Assembly: GCA_964630925.1 (NCBI GenBank)
Contig: CAZVZK010000018.1
Span: 1 to 64,000, forward strand
From: RGDT01 sp964630925
GTDB lineage: Bacteria > Planctomycetota > Planctomycetia > Gemmatales > Gemmataceae
Length of the DNA: 64,000 bases
Reading direction: 5' to 3'
Part shown: piece by piece, positions 7,541 to 16,047 of the stretch
Numbering within the stretch: position 1 is the first letter of the stretch
Layout of the letters: each line of letters starts with the position of its first letter
Translations under genes and position numbers: made by a program
The notes under the pieces: generated by a model
Seen by the model: the letters and a program-made list of their open reading frames with translations, nothing else
What the model was told of the DNA's origin: nothing
Database searches by the model: none

Positions 7541-9763
7541 ATGGACGCGCTGATGCGGATCGGCCTGACCAACGCGGCCCTCGCCGGCCTCCTCGCCGTG
7601 CCGGCCCTGCTGGCGTCGTGGCTGCTGCCCAAACGCCCCGCCGTCGCCCACGCCCTGTGGCTCCTGGTGCTGCTCAAGCTGCTCACCCCGCCGCTGATCG
7701 GCCTGCCGGTGTGGTCGGCCCCCGCCGCGCCGCCCGAGCCGGAGCCGCCCGCGTTCGAGTGCGGCAAGGGCCTGCCCGCCGTCGAGCCGGCCGAGCCGGC
7801 CGCCGACGCCCCGGAGCCGCCCCCGGAGACGCCGGCGCCCTGGCCCGTCGGGGGGATGCTCGTCGTCATCTGGCTGGGCGGCAGCGCCGCCTACCTGCTG
7901 ATCGCCGTGATCCGCCTGCGCCGGCTGAACGCCCTGCTGTCCGAGCTGCCGGACGCCGGCATCGACATCGCGCCCCTGGCGGCGCGGCTGGGGCTTCGCC
8001 GCGTGCCGCGTGTGCTGCTCGCGCCGGGGCGCGTGCCGCCGATGCTGGCGGCGGCGTGGCCGCCTCCGTGGATCGTCCTGCCGCGCGAGCTGTGGGCCAC
8101 GCTCGACCCGGCCCAGCACGAGGCCCTGCTGCTGCACGAGCTGGCGCACCTGGCGCGGGGCGACCACTGGGTCCGCCGCCTGGAGCTGCTGGTGCTGGCC
8201 CTGTACTGGTGGTGCCCGGTGGCCTGGCTCGCCTGCCGCGAGATCCGCCGGGCCGAGGAGGAGTGTTGCGACGCCTGGGTGACGTGGGCCAGCCCCGAGT
8301 CGGGGCCGGCCTACGCCGGGGCGCTGGTCGAGACGGCCGCGTTCCTGTCGGGCGGGCCGCGCGTGCCCATCGGGGCCTGCGGGGCCGCCCCCATTCTCAC
8401 GCTGAAGAGGAGGTTGGCCATGATCCTGCTGGGTAGCACGCCGCGCGGCCTGTCGTGGGCCGGGCTGGCGCTGGTCGCCGCGCTGGCGTTGGGCTTGCCG
8501 CTGGTGCCCGTCGCCGCCGACCCGCCGAAGCCGGCGGAGAGGCCGGCGCCGGACATCAACGCCGTCATCGCCGCGAACAAGAGCTGCGTGGCGTGCCATC
8601 AGGCGTCGGCGGCGCACGACGCCGAGGCGCTGGCGCGCTGGCTGGGCAGGGCGCTCGCCGATGACCCCAAGGCGAAGCCGGCGCAGATGCTGGCATTGCG
8701 TTACCGCCACCTGGGCGAGAAGGCCAAGGAGCTGCCCGCCGACCTGCACGCCCTGATCGTCAAACTCCTCCAGGAACTGGAGAAGCAGAAGGCCGACATG
8801 GCCGCCACCGAGCGGAGGCTCAAGGACGCGCTGGCCGCGTTCGAGAAGAAGGCGGCGGAGAAGAAGGCCACGCCGAAGGCCACCCCCCCCAGGGACCGCA
8901 TGGAGTCGCTGGAGCGGCAGTTGAACAAGATCGAGGAGGAGCTGAAGGCGCTGCGCGAGTCGCTGCAGCCCAAGCTCCCGCCGAAGGCGAAGGACAAGGA
9001 GAAGACTGCCGCCGAGGCCGACGCCCTGCGGAAGCTGGAGGCGGCGAGGAAGGCCCTGCGTGACCAACAGGCGGCCATCGAGGCGGCGAGGGCCTTGCGT
9101 GATAAGGCGGAGAAGGAGAAGGCGGACCGCGAGCATCTGGACAGGGCGAAGCAGCGTCTGCTCGAGCTGCTCAAGGAGCGCGAGAAGGCCAAGCCGAAGC
9201 GTCCCCCGGCGGAGGGGTCGAACGGCTCCATGCACATCAACCTCCGCACGTTCGCCCTGCCGGTGCGTTGGGACGATAAGGCCCCGGAGGCGCGGACGGC
9301 GATGGCCTACGTCACCTCCGACGGCGGACGGAGCTGGCGGCACATCCACAGCATGGGGCGGGGGGATGGCAGTCCGGGCCATTTCAGCCACACCGCCCCC
9401 GCCGACGGGCGGTACGGCTTCTTCCTGCGCACCGGCCGCGAGACGGCGCCCTCGACGGGCACACGCCCTAACGTCGAGGTCGTCGTGGACACCGTGCCAC
9501 CGACCGTGGCCTTCACGGCGAAGCAGAAAGGCCGCGTCGCGTCGCTGTACTGGGACGCCGTGGACGACCACCTCGACCTGTCGCGTCTGGTGGTGGAGTA
9601 CCGGGCCGACGGCGGGTGGAAGCCGTACCCGCTCTCGGAGGCGCAGCGGATGAGCAAGGGGACGCTGGACGTGGAGGTCCCCGGCGTGGCGCCGGCGGCC
9701 TGGCGTGTCCGCGTGTACGACCGCGCCGGGAATGTCACGGTGCGCGAGGCGGAGGTAGCGTGA
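7541..9763 (+). CDS. BlaR1-like M56 membrane metallopeptidase with CXXCH, coiled coil and Ig-like C-terminus
   Basis: A 741-residue membrane sensor-protease. Residues about 8-60 and 105-130 are transmembrane segments. The zinc site HELAH is at 199-203 in LLLHELAHLARGDHWVRRLE, and EEECCDAW follows as in other M56 enzymes. A further membrane segment (LSWAGLALVAALALGLPLV) is near 300-320. After it comes SCVACHQ with a CXXCH at 349-353, a Lys/Glu-rich coiled coil at about 410-560, and a C-terminal region (about 570-741) containing AMAYVTSDGGRSWRHIHSM and VDTVPPTVAFTAK, which resembles Ig- or FN3-like modules. BlaR1 has a penicillin-binding sensor domain here; this protein has none. By family it would sense a signal outside and cleave BlaI inside. 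The start is the ATG two bases after blaI, not a longer upstream frame. The nature of the signal is unknown. Confidence 0.9.
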   Translation: MDALMRIGLTNAALAGLLAVPALLASWLLPKRPAVAHALWLLVLLKLLTPPLIGLPVWSAPAAPPEPEPPAFECGKGLPAVEPAEPAADAPEPPPETPAPWPVGGMLVVIWLGGSAAYLLIAVIRLRRLNALLSELPDAGIDIAPLAARLGLRRVPRVLLAPGRVPPMLAAAWPPPWIVLPRELWATLDPAQHEALLLHELAHLARGDHWVRRLELLVLALYWWCPVAWLACREIRRAEEECCDAWVTWASPESGPAYAGALVETAAFLSGGPRVPIGACGAAPILTLKRRLAMILLGSTPRGLSWAGLALVAALALGLPLVPVAADPPKPAERPAPDINAVIAANKSCVACHQASAAHDAEALARWLGRALADDPKAKPAQMLALRYRHLGEKAKELPADLHALIVKLLQELEKQKADMAATERRLKDALAAFEKKAAEKKATPKATPPRDRMESLERQLNKIEEELKALRESLQPKLPPKAKDKEKTAAEADALRKLEAARKALRDQQAAIEAARALRDKAEKEKADREHLDRAKQRLLELLKEREKAKPKRPPAEGSNGSMHINLRTFALPVRWDDKAPEARTAMAYVTSDGGRSWRHIHSMGRGDGSPGHFSHTAPADGRYGFFLRTGRETAPSTGTRPNVEVVVDTVPPTVAFTAKQKGRVASLYWDAVDDHLDLSRLVVEYRADGGWKPYPLSEAQRMSKGTLDVEVPGVAPAAWRVRVYDRAGNVTVREAEVA

Positions 9764-9828
9764 GCCGCCTCCCGGCGAGCGGCACGGCGTGAGCGTGCCG
9801 TGCCGACGCCCCTCACCTCGCGGCTCAC
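9760..9828. terminator. Nested bidirectional terminator-like structure
   Basis: GTGAGCCGC (9760-9768) pairs with GCGGCTCAC (9820-9828). Inside it GGCACGGC (9781-9788) pairs with GCCGTGCC (9797-9804). It fills the gap between two convergent genes, and the outer stem includes both stop codons. Confidence 0.6.
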
Positions 9829-11258
9829 ACGCGCACGACGCTCAGCATCGGTTGGCCCTTGCCGAAGCCAGACAGCAGCAGCACGTACTGCCCCTCCGTC
9901 GCGACCCCCAACGCCTGCGCCTCCTCGCGGGCGGCCTGGCGCGGGTCGGCCAGCACGTCCGCCGGCAGCACCCGCGCCACCACCCCCCATTCCAGCGCCA
10001 TCCGCCGGGCCACGGCGTCGTCGCGCGTCATCGCCACGATGGGCGCCGAGGGCCGCGTCGCGCTCACCACGCCCGCCGACGCCCCCTTGGTCGTGATGAC
10101 GAACACCGCCCGCACCCCGAGGTCACGGCAGAGCTGCGCCGTCGATCGCGCCATCGCCTCGTACAGCGACAGCTTGCCACTGACCACGCCGTCCGCCGCC
10201 GCCAGCGAGTGGAAGGCGTCGTCCAGCCACTGGTAGCCCTCCACCTGGCGGGCCACCCGGTCCATCATCTCCACCGCCGCCACGGGGTACGCCCCCGACG
10301 CCGTCTCGGCGGACAGCATCACCGCGTCGGCCCCGGCGAACACCGCCGTCGAGACGTCGGACACCTCGGCCCGCGTCGGACGCGGGTTGGTCACCATCGA
10401 CTCCAGCATCTGCGTGGCGACGATGACCGGCTTGCACGCCCGCCGCGCCCGGATCACCATCTCCCGCTGCACGATGGGCACCACCTCCGGGGGCATCTCC
10501 ACCCCCAGGTCGCCGCGGGCCACCATCAGGCCGTCGGCCTCGGCCAGGATCTCGTCGAGGCAGTCCATGGCCTCGGGCTTCTCGATCTTGGCGATCACCG
10601 GCGTACGCTTCCCCTGCTCGGCGATCAGCCCCTTGAGCTGCTGCACGTCCGCCGGGCGGCGGACGAACGACAGGGCCAGGAAGTCCACCCCCAGCCCGAG
10701 GGCGAAGGCGGCGTCGGCGCGGTCCTGCTCGGTCAGGGCGGGGGCGGACACGGCCACCCCCGGCAGGTTCATGCCCTTGCGGTCCTTCAGCACGCCGCCG
10801 TTGACGACGTTGCAGGCGATCTCGGTGCCCTGCACGCCCGTGACGCGCATTTCGAGCAGGCCGTCGTCCAGGAGGATGCGGTCGCCGGGGCGCACGTCCC
10901 CGGCCAGGGCCTCGTACCGCGACGGGATCAGGCCGGGGCCGCCCTCCACGTCGCGCGTCGTCACCGTCACCTGGCTGCCCGGCTCCAGGGTGATCTTCCC
11001 GCCGGCGAAGCGTCCGACGCGGATCTTGGGGCCGCACAGGTCGGCGAGGACGGCGACGGGCTCGGCCCCCGCCGCGGCCCGGATGCGTCCGAACACCTCA
11101 CGGTGCTCCTCGTGCGTGCCGTGCGAGAAGTTGAGGCGGAAGACGTTGACGCCCGCCTTGATGAGGCGCTGGAGGACGTCGGGCGCGCGCGAGGCGGGCC
11201 CGACGGTGGCGACGATCTTGGTGCGGCGGCGGAGCAGGCTGGGGGAGGTCAGGACCAT
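9825..11258 (-). CDS. pyk: Pyruvate kinase
   Basis: A 477-residue enzyme that transfers phosphate from phosphoenolpyruvate to ADP at the end of glycolysis. Signature stretches are RRTKIVATVGPASRAPDVL, FRLNFSHGTHEEH, LADLCGPKIRVG, VIAKIEKPEAMDCLDEI with the catalytic Lys, and MVARGDLGVEMPPE, which binds the divalent metal. The barrel, B domain and C-terminal allosteric domain are all present at normal length. ATG at 11258 is chosen because the family N-terminus begins a few residues before RRTKI. The open frame continues upstream to 11576 only as an antisense-like shadow of the neighbouring gene. It starts 14 bases after the GGDEF gene ends on the same strand, so it may be the last gene of that transcript. 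Confidence 0.97.
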   Translation of the reverse strand: MVLTSPSLLRRRTKIVATVGPASRAPDVLQRLIKAGVNVFRLNFSHGTHEEHREVFGRIRAAAGAEPVAVLADLCGPKIRVGRFAGGKITLEPGSQVTVTTRDVEGGPGLIPSRYEALAGDVRPGDRILLDDGLLEMRVTGVQGTEIACNVVNGGVLKDRKGMNLPGVAVSAPALTEQDRADAAFALGLGVDFLALSFVRRPADVQQLKGLIAEQGKRTPVIAKIEKPEAMDCLDEILAEADGLMVARGDLGVEMPPEVVPIVQREMVIRARRACKPVIVATQMLESMVTNPRPTRAEVSDVSTAVFAGADAVMLSAETASGAYPVAAVEMMDRVARQVEGYQWLDDAFHSLAAADGVVSGKLSLYEAMARSTAQLCRDLGVRAVFVITTKGASAGVVSATRPSAPIVAMTRDDAVARRMALEWGVVARVLPADVLADPRQAAREEAQALGVATEGQYVLLLSGFGKGQPMLSVVRV

Positions 11259-11271
11259 GACGGGCCTCGCG

Positions 11272-12168
11272 TCAGGGGCGGAGCATCTCGGAGCGGTTGC
11301 GGCCCGCCGCCTTGGCCCTGTACAACGCCGTGTCGGCGGCGCGGACCAGGTCAGCCGGATTCCCCCAGTGGGCGGAGATGGCCGCCCCGAGGGACACGGT
11401 GGCGGCGATGGCGTCCTCGAAGGGGCGTTCGGCGGTACGCTGGCGGACGCGCTCGCACACGCGGAGCGTGGCCTCCTCGCCGCAGCCGGGCAGCACGAGC
11501 AGGAACTCCTCGCCGCCGTAGCGGCCGACGAGGTCGCTGGGCCGGATGACGCCGCCCACACGCGACGCGAAGCCACGCAGCACGGCGTCGCCGGCCTGGT
11601 GCCCGTGCGTGTCGTTGATCCTCTTGAAGTGGTCGATGTCGGCGAGGACGACCCCGACGGGGCGGCCCTCCCGCCTCCCCCGCGCCAGCTCGCGATCCAG
11701 CGTGTCGAGGATCGCGCCGCGGTTGTACACGCCGGTCAGGCTGTCGCGTGTGGCCTGGAGGCGCATCGCCTCGCGGGCGGTGATCAGCTCGGCCTGCAGG
11801 CGCAGGATGCGCCGCCCCGTGTTGAGCCGGGCCTTCAGCTCCGCCGGGTCGAACGGCTTGATCAGGTAGTCGTCGGCGCCGGCCTCCAGCCCCTGCACCA
11901 TGTCCTGACGCCCGTCGCGGGACGTGAGCAGCAGCAGGTACGTGTAGCGCTCCCGGCCCAGGGCGCGGACGCGGCGGCACACCTCGGCGCCGTCCAGCCC
12001 CGGCATCTCCCAGTCCAGGATGGCGATCTCCGGCGCGTCGTCGCCCTTCAGGGCCGCCCACGCGTCCTCGCCGTCGGCCACCACAGCCGCCTCATAGCCC
12101 CACTCGGCCAGGCAGTGCTGGAGTAGCAGTCGCTGGATGGCCTCGTCCTCGGCGACAAGGGCCTTCAT
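11272..12168 (-). CDS. Response regulator with GGDEF diguanylate cyclase output
   Basis: A 298-residue two-domain signalling protein. The receiver domain (1-120) has the acidic pocket E7/D8, the phospho-acceptor D52 in ILDWEMPGLDG, the switch residue region LLLTSRDG and the Lys in YLIKPFD. The output domain begins near 150 (ATRDSLTGVYNRGAILD) and contains an intact active site GRYGGEEF. RPSD five residues before it is the inhibitory I-site that binds c-di-GMP. It should therefore synthesise c-di-GMP when phosphorylated and be feedback inhibited. ATG 12168 is the start because MKALVAEDE is the canonical receiver beginning. The first 77 bases overlap the 3' end of the kinase gene upstream, so the two are in one transcript. 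No histidine kinase lies nearby. Confidence 0.95.
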   Translation of the reverse strand: MKALVAEDEAIQRLLLQHCLAEWGYEAAVVADGEDAWAALKGDDAPEIAILDWEMPGLDGAEVCRRVRALGRERYTYLLLLTSRDGRQDMVQGLEAGADDYLIKPFDPAELKARLNTGRRILRLQAELITAREAMRLQATRDSLTGVYNRGAILDTLDRELARGRREGRPVGVVLADIDHFKRINDTHGHQAGDAVLRGFASRVGGVIRPSDLVGRYGGEEFLLVLPGCGEEATLRVCERVRQRTAERPFEDAIAATVSLGAAISAHWGNPADLVRAADTALYRAKAAGRNRSEMLRP

Positions 12169-15100
12169 CAACACCCCCAGGGGAGTCGAGACGGGTGAAA
12201 GCGGTCCGCCCGGGCCGCCTTCCATCCGCGACCCGCGCACTGTCCTCTGCAATACGCAAACTCGCGACTTCGGCGAGGGCCGCCTGCACCGCCCGCCACA
12301 GAGCCGACCACGCCTGACGCTCGTGGGCGGGCAGCCCGTCGAACGCCGCCCCGCCCCGGACGGCGGCGAACGCCGGCGCGTCGAGGAGGCGGCGGAGGGC
12401 GTCGCGGGCCACCCCGTCGCCGGCCCGCGCCCTGCCCGCGTGGTGCCGCACCTCGAGGCGGGCCCAGGCGTGCGCCTGCCCGCGCCAGCGGGCCGACGCC
12501 TCCGGGGTCAGGGTGGGCACGCCGGCGGCGTCGAGCGCCGCCGCCGCCGCCACGGACGGGGCGACCCAGCGGGCGCCCTCGGCGTAGGACATCTGGATGA
12601 TGACGGCCCGGCCCACGCGGTCGCCCTTGATGAGGCACACGTCGGCGGCGGCCATGCGGTCCTCGCGCGACGCCGGGGCCCCGGCCAGCAGGGCGGGGAG
12701 GCGCTTCTCGGCGGAGGCGAGGCGTTCCGCCCACGCCGCCCACACGTCGGACGGGTAACGCCAGTCCTTGCGCTTCTTGCCCGCGTCGTGCCCCTGGCGC
12801 AGGGCCTCGGCGGCCTCGGCGAAGCGCCCGATGCGGCGCAGGGATTGCCCCTTGTTGCACAGGGCCTCGGCGTAGCCCGGCGCCCTCTTGAGCGCCTCGT
12901 CGAACCGGGCGACGGCGTCGGCGTGGCGGCCGAGCAGGGCGAGGGCGTTGCCGGCGTTGTAGGGGCCGCCGGGGTCCTTGGGGGACAGAGCCGACGACCG
13001 CTCGAAGACCGGGAGGGCCTCGGCGAATCGCCCGAGCGCCACCAGCGCGGAGCCGAGCCCGTTGAGGACGCCGGCGTTGGTGCCGTCGAGGTCGATGGAG
13101 GCCTTGTACTCGGCGGCGGCGTCGGCGTGGCGTCCCAGGTTGGCGTAGGCGTTGCCGAGCAGCTTGCGGATGGTGGGGTCGGACGGGCGGCCGGCGGCCG
13201 CCTTCTGGAGGTGGGGCAGGCCCTCGGCCCGCCTGCCCGACTCCGAGAGGGCCGCGCCCATGTTGGCCCGCGCCTCATGGTTGTCGGGGTCGTGCTGGAG
13301 GACGATGCGGTATTCGGTGATGGCGGCGGTACGCAAGCCGCGCTCATCCAGCAGGTGGGCGACGTGGAAGCGCGACTCGACGTCACGCGGGTCGATCTCC
13401 AGGGCCCTGCGGAAGCAGTCCTCGGCCTTGCGCCATTGCTTGAGCGCCTGCCAGGTGTGCCCCAGGGACCGCCAAGGCCCCGTCTCGCCCCGTGCCAGGG
13501 CGGCGGCCCTCTCCAGCAGGGGGATGGCGGCGTGGTGGTCCTTCTTCGCCATCGCGATGCGGCCCAGGCCGAAGTGCCCCTGGTGCATGTCCGGGGCCAG
13601 ACGCCGCGCCTCCTCGTACTGCGCCTTCGCCTCATCGAGCCGGCCCTTGGCGAGGAGGGCCGTCCCGAGGCAGGCGCGGTGGGCCGCGACCGCCGGCCGG
13701 AGGCGGACCATCTCCCGCAGCATCTCCTCCGATTCGTCATGGCGGCCCAGACGCCCGAGGACGTGGGCCATCCCGTGCCCCACCTCGGGGCGCACGGAGC
13801 GGGCGGCGGTGTAGAAGCGCAGGGCCTCCGCCGGCGAGCGCCTCTCCAGCAGGACGGCGAGGTCGTAGTTGAGCCACACGTCACCGGGGTGCCTGTGCTG
13901 GGCCAGACGCAGCACCTTCGTGGCGTCGTCCGTCAGCCCCTCCTCGCGCAGGTGGGCCGCCAGCATCTGCGCCCCCGCCGGGCCGTGCCCGGCGGCCTCC
14001 CCCGCCAGGGCGCGCAGGCCGGCGCGGCGGTAGGTCGCCTCCAGGCCGGCCAACGCCAGGCCGACGCCCGGCACGGCGGGCAGCGTCGCCGCCAGCAGCG
14101 ACAGGGAGCGCGAGGACGACGGCGGCGCGTCCAGCGCCAGGCCGCGCAGCCGGCCGCGCCAGATGTCGTCGTCGATGAGGGCGGCCAGACGCATCGGCTT
14201 CTGCCACTCCGCCGGCGGCCTGCCGGCGCGGCGGCGCTCGCGCGCCCAGTCGTCCAGGGCCGCCACGGCCGCCGCCAGGGCCGCCGGGCGGTGCCCGCGT
14301 GCCTTGTCGGCCAGGGCCGCCAGGTCGTCGTCGATGTCCAGGCCGTGGGCGGCGAACACACGCTTGTACGCCCCATCGACATCGGACTTGATGAAGTCGT
14401 CCTCCTTCTTCAGGCGCACCTCGATGAGCCTCTCGGCGAGGTGCCTGCCGTCCTCGCGCCGGGTGATCTCGCGGCCCAGACGCGACCGGGCCTCGGACGC
14501 CTGCCGCCGCGCCTCGCCGTCGGCGCCGTGGGCCGCCTCCAGGGCCTGGTCGGCCAGGGCGAGCGCCTCACGCAGGCGGTCGAGGGCGGCCTCCTCGTCG
14601 GCCAGGCCGCCGGCCTGGGCGGCGATGAAGTCGCCGCGGGCCAGCAGGGCGGCGGAGCGCTCGCGGGCGTGCCACAGCTGGGCACGGTGCCGCCAGCCGG
14701 CGAAGGCCAGCAGCCCGGCCACGAGGAGGATGGCGGCGGTGAGGCCCAGGCCCATGCGGCGGGCGCGGCGCTCGGCGGCGGCCTTGGCCTTGGCCTCGTC
14801 GGAGCGCGCCTCGGCCGCGGCGCGTTCGATCTCGGCCCGGTGCAGGCGGTCCCGCACGCCGGCGCGGTACGCCTCCATGCGCGACGAGACCACGCCGGCG
14901 TTGGCGGGGCGGGCACGCGGGTCATCGGCCAGGCACGCCCGCGCCAGCGCCACCAGCTCGGCGTCGGCCGGACAGCCGTCCAGCCGCGCCAGGGCCTCGG
15001 CCAGGTCGCGGTCCTGGTTGAGCAGGAACACCGACGAGCCGCGCACCGCCCCGTAGGGCGGCCTGCCCGTGAGGATCTCGCACAGGATCGCGCCCAGCCC

Positions 15101-15811
15101 GAACACGTCCGCGCGCTCGTCGATGGCCTCCCCGCGGGCCTGCTCGGGGGCCATGTACGCCGGCGTCCCCACGACGGCGCCGACGAGGGTGCGGTCGAGG
15201 AGGGAGGGGGTGATGGGCGGCAGGACGGAGGTGTCGCCGGCGTGGTCGCGGTTGTCGTCGGGGCGGATGACCTTGGCGACGCCCCAGTCCATGACCTGCA
15301 CCTCGCCGTACTCCCCCACCATGACGTTGGACGGCTTGATGTCGCGGTGGATCACGCCGCGCGAGTGCGCGTAGGCGATCGCCCGGCAGACGGCCTCGAA
15401 GATGTCGAGCATGCGCTGCTGGCCGTCGCCCGGCGAGACGCGGGCGGCGAGGTGGGCGGCGAAGGTGCGGCCCTCCACCAGCTTCATGGTGAAGAAGGGG
15501 CGGTCGTCGGCGAAGCGTCCGATGTCGTGGATGGGGACGATGCCGGGGTGCTGCAGCCGGCTCGTGATGCGTGCCTCCTCCAGGAAGCGCGACACCATCT
15601 CGGGGTCGGCGGCGTGCTCCTCGAGGAGCACCTTGAGGGCGAGGACGCGGCCCAATTCGGGGTCGTGGGCGCGGAGGACGGCGCCCATGCCGCCGCGGGC
15701 GATCTCGGTGAGGACGCGGTAGCGGACGGCGCCGCGTGGGGAGCCGTGGGCGGACGCGCGGCGCCCGTGGAGGGGGAGCGGGAGCGTATTGTCTTCGCGT
15801 GGGCCGTGCAT
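12092..15811 (-). CDS. Membrane Ser/Thr protein kinase with long TPR sensor region
   Basis: A 1239-residue Hanks-type kinase. The catalytic domain occupies about 30-310: ARGGMGAVLRAHDP (Gly loop), VLALKVLLEE (ATP Lys), GVIHRDIKPSNVMVG (catalytic loop), VMDWGVAKVI (DWG in place of DFG) and GTPAYMAPEQARG. All catalytic residues are present. A transmembrane helix (LGLTAAILLVAGLLAFAGW) lies near 350, so the kinase is cytoplasmic. The large remainder is an Ala-rich linker followed by many TPRs (about 620-1080, for example YAEALCNKGQSLRRIGRFAE), suited to protein binding. ATG 15811 is preferred over a TTG 20 codons earlier. The 3' end overlaps the GGDEF regulator gene by 77 bases, which suggests the two act together. 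The substrate is unknown. Confidence 0.93.
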   Translation of the reverse strand: MHGPREDNTLPLPLHGRRASAHGSPRGAVRYRVLTEIARGGMGAVLRAHDPELGRVLALKVLLEEHAADPEMVSRFLEEARITSRLQHPGIVPIHDIGRFADDRPFFTMKLVEGRTFAAHLAARVSPGDGQQRMLDIFEAVCRAIAYAHSRGVIHRDIKPSNVMVGEYGEVQVMDWGVAKVIRPDDNRDHAGDTSVLPPITPSLLDRTLVGAVVGTPAYMAPEQARGEAIDERADVFGLGAILCEILTGRPPYGAVRGSSVFLLNQDRDLAEALARLDGCPADAELVALARACLADDPRARPANAGVVSSRMEAYRAGVRDRLHRAEIERAAAEARSDEAKAKAAAERRARRMGLGLTAAILLVAGLLAFAGWRHRAQLWHARERSAALLARGDFIAAQAGGLADEEAALDRLREALALADQALEAAHGADGEARRQASEARSRLGREITRREDGRHLAERLIEVRLKKEDDFIKSDVDGAYKRVFAAHGLDIDDDLAALADKARGHRPAALAAAVAALDDWARERRRAGRPPAEWQKPMRLAALIDDDIWRGRLRGLALDAPPSSSRSLSLLAATLPAVPGVGLALAGLEATYRRAGLRALAGEAAGHGPAGAQMLAAHLREEGLTDDATKVLRLAQHRHPGDVWLNYDLAVLLERRSPAEALRFYTAARSVRPEVGHGMAHVLGRLGRHDESEEMLREMVRLRPAVAAHRACLGTALLAKGRLDEAKAQYEEARRLAPDMHQGHFGLGRIAMAKKDHHAAIPLLERAAALARGETGPWRSLGHTWQALKQWRKAEDCFRRALEIDPRDVESRFHVAHLLDERGLRTAAITEYRIVLQHDPDNHEARANMGAALSESGRRAEGLPHLQKAAAGRPSDPTIRKLLGNAYANLGRHADAAAEYKASIDLDGTNAGVLNGLGSALVALGRFAEALPVFERSSALSPKDPGGPYNAGNALALLGRHADAVARFDEALKRAPGYAEALCNKGQSLRRIGRFAEAAEALRQGHDAGKKRKDWRYPSDVWAAWAERLASAEKRLPALLAGAPASREDRMAAADVCLIKGDRVGRAVIIQMSYAEGARWVAPSVAAAAALDAAGVPTLTPEASARWRGQAHAWARLEVRHHAGRARAGDGVARDALRRLLDAPAFAAVRGGAAFDGLPAHERQAWSALWRAVQAALAEVASLRIAEDSARVADGRRPGRTAFTRLDSPGGVDEGPCRRGRGHPATATPALPGRVGL

Positions 15812-16047
15812 GGGGGGGGCCCCGAGGAGGGGGTTTTGTATAACGTAGCCCGCGATTCGGGGCCCGGTCAAGCGGGTTGGGCAGGGTGGGTGGGTTGGCC
15901 CGACGCCAACGAAGTGCCCCCGCGCGGGTTTTTGCCCTTTGCATTACCCCCCGTCGGCCCGCTAGGATAGGAGGATCAGCCCGATCCTATCTCTCCACGT
16001 CCGTCCGGGCCGCGGAGCCCATCCGCCTCGCGCCAGGGAGTGAAACG
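15812..16047. promoter_or_regulatory. Divergent promoter region of kinase and zinc-ribbon protein
   Basis: 236 bases between two divergent starts. GATAGGA at about 15966-15972 mirrors TCCTATC at about 15984-15990 (GATAGGAGGATC..CGATCCTATC), a small dyad that could be an operator. I cannot place promoters confidently. Confidence 0.35.

Noticed and set aside
8585..8599. CXXCH in the M56 protein as a cytochrome c heme site
   Set aside because: A single motif without the rest of a cytochrome fold or a distal Met; it could bind metal or be structural, so no heme claim is made.
7265..9571. Long minus-strand open frame opposite the M56 gene
   Set aside because: Composition is Arg/Gly/Leu/Gln-rich shadow sequence of a high-GC gene and has no domain; the plus-strand frame has clear motifs.
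12137..15970. A 1277-codon plus-strand open frame opposite the kinase gene
   Set aside because: Gly/Arg/Val-rich antisense shadow; the minus strand encodes intact kinase motifs.
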